In this document: positions 61,048 to 64,000 of the stretch, piece after piece
Layout: every line of letters starts with the position of its first letter
How positions within the stretch are numbered: position 1 is the first letter of the stretch
Made by a program: the position numbers and the translations under genes
The notes under the pieces: generated by a model
The model's database searches: none
What the model was told of the DNA's origin: nothing
What the model saw: the letters and a program-made list of their open reading frames with translations, nothing else
Source: an uncultured Prevotellaceae bacterium
GTDB lineage: Bacteria; Bacteroidota; Bacteroidia; Bacteroidales; Bacteroidaceae
DNA: 64,000 bases
Direction of reading: 5' to 3'
Assembly (NCBI GenBank): GCA_947305005.1
Contig: CAMZCM010000015.1
Coordinates: 1 to 64,000 of the forward strand

Positions 61048-61785
61048 CTATACCTTGGTAATGACTCTTTTAAACGTCTCGAAATCAGTATCAAGGCGTG
61101 ATAATTCGTAGGGCTGAATATTCAGAGAAAATGTTCCACGAATATCAGGAAGATCAAAATAAGTACGTAGCAAGCTGGCGAGATTAAAGCTGATGCTATC
61201 CGCCTTTCCCATCGTATGTGAAAGTGTAGAGGCACGCTGGATGAGCTGGCGACAGACAGAAGAGAGATAATCTGTGTCGTGTTCTTCAAAGCGAAGCGTT
61301 TTCAGCAACATGAAGGCAGCTGGGATCCCATCCATGCGAAGCAAAAAATCTACGCGACGATGTGACTGGTGAACGCCTAATGTATTAAAGAGCTTTTCCA
61401 TCGTCTCAGGTTGAGTAGCAATAGGAAGCCATTGCAGCAGCATTTTTTCGCGGTCAATCATGTGCTTGTCATCCTGTAGTGTTTCGGTCAGTGTGCAGAA
61501 GCCAGCATCCTGCAGTGATAATGTGCCATTGGTGAAACGCAAGGCAGCCGCTTTTGATAGGGTGACGGTAAATGCTTTGGGATTCCACAAGATGAGTCGT
61601 GTGAACACCTCCCAGAACGTATCCGGTGTCACCTCAGAGAGTAATCGTTCGCCGATGATATATCCAGCCGTACGGAAATGAGAGTGGGAGAGACCTTGGA
61701 GGTAGGTCACAAGTGCGTCCCAATCAGATGCCTCAAACAATTGGCGCAGACGAGCGTAGATGATAGGATGATAATGTTGATCCAA
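61048..61785 (-). CDS. Conserved protein of unknown function
   Basis: About 245 residues from a TTG at 61785, the only plausible start after the -7 box at 61805-61812 (no ATG exists there; the longer frame would start before the promoter). Mainly alpha-helical, with no signal peptide and no motif I recognise (WEVFTRLILWNPKAFTVTLSKA and RMDGIPAAFMLLKTLRFEEHD give its flavour). Diverges from a small ORF at 61903 and converges on the GH43 gene. Confidence 0.65.
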   Translation of the reverse strand: MDQHYHPIIYARLRQLFEASDWDALVTYLQGLSHSHFRTAGYIIGERLLSEVTPDTFWEVFTRLILWNPKAFTVTLSKAAALRFTNGTLSLQDAGFCTLTETLQDDKHMIDREKMLLQWLPIATQPETMEKLFNTLGVHQSHRRVDFLLRMDGIPAAFMLLKTLRFEEHDTDYLSSVCRQLIQRASTLSHTMGKADSISFNLASLLRTYFDLPDIRGTFSLNIQPYELSRLDTDFETFKRVITKV

Positions 61786-61804
61786 GGTGACTGTCTTTGT
61801 GCTG

Positions 61805-61812
61805 CAAAGGTA
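61805..61812 (-). promoter_or_regulatory. -7 box of unknown gene 61048-61785
   Basis: The minus strand reads TACCTTTG, exact TAnnTTTG. It places the transcription start near 61799 and forces the start codon to lie downstream of it. Confidence 0.55.
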
Positions 61813-61818
61813 CAAAAA

Positions 61819-61846
61819 AAGTTGAAAGATGAAGGATGAAAGTTGG
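61819..61846. repeat. Heptanucleotide array between divergent promoters
   Basis: Units AAGTTGA, AAGATGA, AGGATGA, AAGTTGG. Lies between the divergent -7 boxes at 61805 and 61878, the same arrangement as at 54720-54821. Confidence 0.7.
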
Positions 61847-61851
61847 TAGTT

Positions 61852-61885
61852 TTTGCTAATTAGTGGGATTAATTGCGTACTTTTG
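61852..61885 (+). promoter_or_regulatory. Promoter of small ORF 61903-62097
   Basis: TTTG at 61852-61855, 22-bp spacer, TACTTTTG at 61878-61885. Close to the TTTG-N19..21-TAnnTTTG consensus. Confidence 0.55.
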
Positions 61886-61902
61886 CAGCGCAAAAAGGTT
61901 TC

Positions 61903-62097
61903 ATGCTCATGAGCGACGGAAATTTCAATAGAGCTTTATTGCCACATACTCCCTATGCCAGTGGCTTGAAAATGGGACAGACGATGGCACGTGCGAAAGC
62001 GGAACAGGCCTTTGTAGCGTGGCTAAAAAACGAGTACCCCCAGCTGACAGAGGAAGAAGTCAAGGAGAAACTGGCTTCTTTCAAGCAGCGGCTGTGA
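61903..62097 (+). CDS. Small protein of unknown function
   Basis: 64 residues from the ATG at 61903 (an ATG at 61909 gives 62). The N-terminal half is polar with FNRALLPHTPYASGLKMGQ; the C-terminal half is a charged helix (RAKAEQAFVAWLKNEYPQLTEEEVKEKLASF). Its own promoter, just upstream, supports expression. No function is assigned. Confidence 0.7.
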   Translation: MLMSDGNFNRALLPHTPYASGLKMGQTMARAKAEQAFVAWLKNEYPQLTEEEVKEKLASFKQRL

Positions 62098-62130
62098 GCA
62101 TATTTTTCTCGGATGTACAAGTGTTGACAC

Positions 62131-62318
62131 AAAAAACCGCATCGGTGATGTGATGAGAACTCCGAGTATAAATGATTTGAGTGCTCACTTCCTTTGTAAT
62201 CTGCCGGCCTTTTTGCAAAGGTTACCCGAAGGTGCAGCCCGCCATTGGATAGCGAAACGTTCTCGGTTTTCTAAATGTAATTGATGAGTCTCCCGATCAA
62301 ACCGATGCGGCTATAGTT
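62131..62318 (-). ncRNA. Structured non-coding RNA candidate (6S-like / Bacteroidales-1-like architecture)
   Basis: About 185 nt. A perfect 10-bp closing stem pairs 62301-62310 with 62137-62146 and is followed at once by six T residues on the minus strand, a terminator arrangement. Inside, a CCGAG/CTCGG pairing (62262-62266 with 62162-62166) brackets an apical part with a C(UUCG)G hairpin (62224-62233) and a GCAA-capped hairpin (62208-62221). The length, long closing stem, internal asymmetric bubbles and dedicated promoter recall 6S RNA, which binds housekeeping RNA polymerase. That identity is inference, and the fold was done by eye. Confidence 0.6.
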
Positions 62319-62324
62319 GTATTT

Positions 62325-62355
62325 CAAAGAACTTCTTGTTTTTCTGTGTTGCAAA
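62325..62355 (-). promoter_or_regulatory. Promoter of ncRNA candidate
   Basis: The minus strand has TTTG at 62355-62352, a 19-bp spacer and GTTCTTTG at 62332-62325. This is the right layout with two mismatches in the -7 box, and predicts a start about 8 nt before the closing stem. Alternatively TATCTTTG at 62359-62352 is itself a perfect -7 box and would give a leader of about 35 nt. Confidence 0.5.
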
Positions 62356-62439
62356 GATAAGTGCCTTTTGTGGTTTGTGCAAGTTTTATTTGTGGAAAGT
62401 GCAATTTTTATAGGCTGAGTGCAACTTTCTGCCTGAAAA

Positions 62440-62471
62440 TTTGCAGATACTCATAATATTTTCTTACTTTG
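62440..62471 (+). promoter_or_regulatory. Promoter of glycoside hydrolase gene
   Basis: TTTG at 62440-62443, 20-bp spacer, TTACTTTG at 62464-62471 (one mismatch from TAnnTTTG). Predicted 5' UTR about 70 nt. Confidence 0.5.
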
Positions 62472-62548
62472 TCCTCGATTTAGTGTTTTCTAGCACGTAC
62501 CCCTTTTCTGCACTCATCTCTTTTCACGCTATTAATTTTCATTGCTTT

Positions 62549-64000
62549 ATGAAGTCTCGTCTGTTTTTATTCTTGGTGGCACTCGTGTTAGCTGTAGCTC
62601 CGATGAATGCTCAGATCATGTCTGGAGCCACGAATACGATGGCCACAGAGGTTCCGCATACTACCGTTCCCTTTCGCATTGATGACGAAGGTACGAAACT
62701 GCCCGATATCTCGTGGGGTCTTGACCTCGCATGGATTAGCGAGGGCAATTTGGCTCGTGGCGTGAACTACGCGGGCAAAGAGATGATTGATTTAGTCCGT
62801 CTGAGTTTCCAGACAACGGCACCTGTCACTGACGGCACGCTTTCGAAGGGTCAGAAAGATACGCTTGATATGCGCATTGGCTATGTCAAGAAATGGGCAC
62901 CCGGAACGCCTGTTAACCTCAACTCCGACCAGGAAGCAGGTGTCCTTAGTTGGTACCACGTCTATCGCTCTGAGAGATATGTCAGCACGTATGCTCCCCG
63001 TTGGGCTGCGTTGATTGCTGCCACGAAGAAATATGTTGAGTCCAAAGGCTTGAAGGTAGCCAGTGTATCACCCTTCAATGAACCCGACTACGGTGAGGGG
63101 CAGACGTGGGGTTGGCATCAGGGTTCCAAGGCAGAGATGAAGGAGATTTGCCGTCTGTTGCGTGAGGACGAAGCTTATGCCGATGATTTCAAGGATGTGA
63201 AACTTTGTGGTGGTAATACCCTCAACTGTGATCCTGCATGGGACTGGTATAATTATAGTAAAGACTATTTAGACGAGGGTAATACGCATCAGTTGGCAGG
63301 TACCTTTGACAACTTCGCTGCCTTCTACCAAAAGGTGAAAGCTGACGGTAAGGTAGGCGTGGGCGATGAGTTGCATAACACGATGGAGTGCATGGTGGGT
63401 TCCGAATACGGGCTTACCAAAGGTATCTGGTGGGGAACCTGTGAGCATACACGCACCCAGTTCATGAAAGCTAGTCGTGGCAAACGTCTGGGCTATGCCG
63501 AGAACCGTGACCGTTGGACTGCTGCTTCTGTCTATCGTCATGCCGAAGGCTATCGTGAAGGCTGTGATGTGCAGGGCTTCGTAGGTACTTCGGAGCGTCA
63601 GGCCGGAAAGACCACTTTCCGTTTTGCAGCCCTCGATCATGATGTCTTCTATAATGGTGTGGGTCCTACTCGCGAGTATATCGTTACGACTCCTGGCTGG
63701 CCCAATGGCGCAGGTTATGATTCTGACGATGAACATTATTGCACGAATGCTGAGGGACTTGTGAACATCCAGAGTGGTGATGACATCATGCCGCCATTAC
63801 CTACAAAAACAGGCACTTATCGAATCGTCAACCGCCTGAGTGGATTGTCGTTGGCCCCCTCAGGCAATACAGTTGAACAGTCGAAGAAACTGGTACAGAT
63901 TAAAAATGCAAAAGGCAATCAGGCGCAGCATTGGATTATCACTCCTGACTCGGTCAACATAGGTGGTGACTTTACCCATTATCTCTTTGCCAGTGCCAAG
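62549..64000 (+). CDS. Secreted glycoside hydrolase, clan GH-A/GH30-like, with lectin-like domain (partial, 3' end cut)
   Basis: 484 codons are visible, open to the window edge. Signal peptide KSRLFLFLVALVLAVAPMNAQ. The catalytic region shows LDLAWISEGNLARGVNYAG near residue 55, the acid/base motif VSPFNEPDYGEG near 170 (NEP of clan GH-A) and a possible nucleophile region VGVGDELHNTMECMVGSEYG near 267. From about residue 415 the pattern GTYRIVNRLSGLSLAPSG and QAQHWIITPD looks like a ricin-type beta-trefoil start. It probably cuts plant or mucin glycans such as galactans or xylans. The family assignment is by eye. Confidence 0.75.
   Translation, partial: MKSRLFLFLVALVLAVAPMNAQIMSGATNTMATEVPHTTVPFRIDDEGTKLPDISWGLDLAWISEGNLARGVNYAGKEMIDLVRLSFQTTAPVTDGTLSKGQKDTLDMRIGYVKKWAPGTPVNLNSDQEAGVLSWYHVYRSERYVSTYAPRWAALIAATKKYVESKGLKVASVSPFNEPDYGEGQTWGWHQGSKAEMKEICRLLREDEAYADDFKDVKLCGGNTLNCDPAWDWYNYSKDYLDEGNTHQLAGTFDNFAAFYQKVKADGKVGVGDELHNTMECMVGSEYGLTKGIWWGTCEHTRTQFMKASRGKRLGYAENRDRWTAASVYRHAEGYREGCDVQGFVGTSERQAGKTTFRFAALDHDVFYNGVGPTREYIVTTPGWPNGAGYDSDDEHYCTNAEGLVNIQSGDDIMPPLPTKTGTYRIVNRLSGLSLAPSGNTVEQSKKLVQIKNAKGNQAQHWIITPDSVNIGGDFTHYLFASAK

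Larger units (their letters stand above)
62098..62548. other. Intergenic region holding an ncRNA candidate and a promoter
   Basis: A 451-bp gap without protein genes. It contains a minus-strand structured RNA candidate (62131-62318), its promoter (62325-62355) and a plus-strand promoter for the glycoside hydrolase (62440-62471). Nothing else was seen. Confidence 0.7.

Noticed and set aside
1-64000. tRNA, rRNA, phage or classical transposase genes
   Set aside because: None was recognised on either strand by eye; a tRNA scan would be needed to exclude a missed tRNA.

Overview
This 64 kb window comes from a Bacteroidota chromosome, most likely Prevotella or a close relative in Prevotellaceae. 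This is inferred from gene content and promoter style, not from a database search. The supporting evidence is: -7 boxes of the TAnnTTTG type upstream of many genes, a Nudix-type arabinose regulator, FucP/GluP and SSS sugar transporters beside a galactokinase and two mutarotases, a UpxY-type (NusG-like) first gene in a capsule/exopolysaccharide operon, DUF5686 and M64 families, SPII lipoprotein signals, and few recognisable Shine-Dalgarno sequences. No rRNA, tRNA, CRISPR array, phage or classical IS element was seen.

Layout. (1) 1-11.6 kb, minus strand: pentose and galactose use. An araA fragment (cut by the window edge), araD, a catalytically dead Nudix regulator (AraR-like), an SSS symporter, a XylE-like MFS porter and a lipoprotein mutarotase come first. 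A strong terminator follows, then a galactose operon (cytoplasmic mutarotase, GluP-like porter, galK). A small four-helix-bundle (23S rRNA IVP family) gene, bounded by 33-bp inverted repeats made of 7-bp units, sits between araD and araA. (2) 11.7-20.9 kb, plus strand: PLP aminotransferase, LolC/E-type permease, nadC, a DUF5686 outer-membrane protein, a MATE pump, a DUF3737 protein and a PatB/MalY-type C-S lyase. (3) 20.9-23.7 kb: tandem deoxynucleoside kinases (minus), then a cupin lipoprotein and a TraX-like membrane protein (plus). (4) 23.8-46.0 kb, minus strand: a 19-gene polysaccharide operon. In transcription order it holds UpxY, a WcaJ-type initiating transferase, a radical SAM protein, an ATP-grasp-like protein, WbqC, a DegT aminotransferase, a second ATP-grasp, flippase, CapA, GT2, acetyltransferase, Wzy-like polymerase, GT2, two GT4, acetyltransferase, GT4, WecG/TagA and a Wzc-type tyrosine autokinase. 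(5) 46.3-54.7 kb, minus strand: an LrgAB plus DASS transporter operon, a secreted protein, guaA, a nucleotidyltransferase and a PIF1-like helicase with an HRDC domain. (6) 54.9-61.0 kb, plus strand: nitroreductase, DUF2520, KdsC-like phosphatase, Maf, lipoprotein, M64 peptidase, EamA and GH43. (7) 61.0-64 kb: an unknown divergent gene pair, a structured ncRNA candidate with 6S-like architecture, and the 5' part of a secreted glycoside hydrolase with a lectin-like domain.

The most interesting items are: the IVP cassette with inverted heptanucleotide ends inside the ara operon; a window-wide family of 7-bp-periodic arrays, several translated in frame inside capsule genes; a REP-like palindrome translated inside the flippase gene; the candidate 6S-like RNA; and a radical SAM / ATP-grasp / WbqC / aminotransferase module whose combined chemistry I cannot assign to a known pathway.
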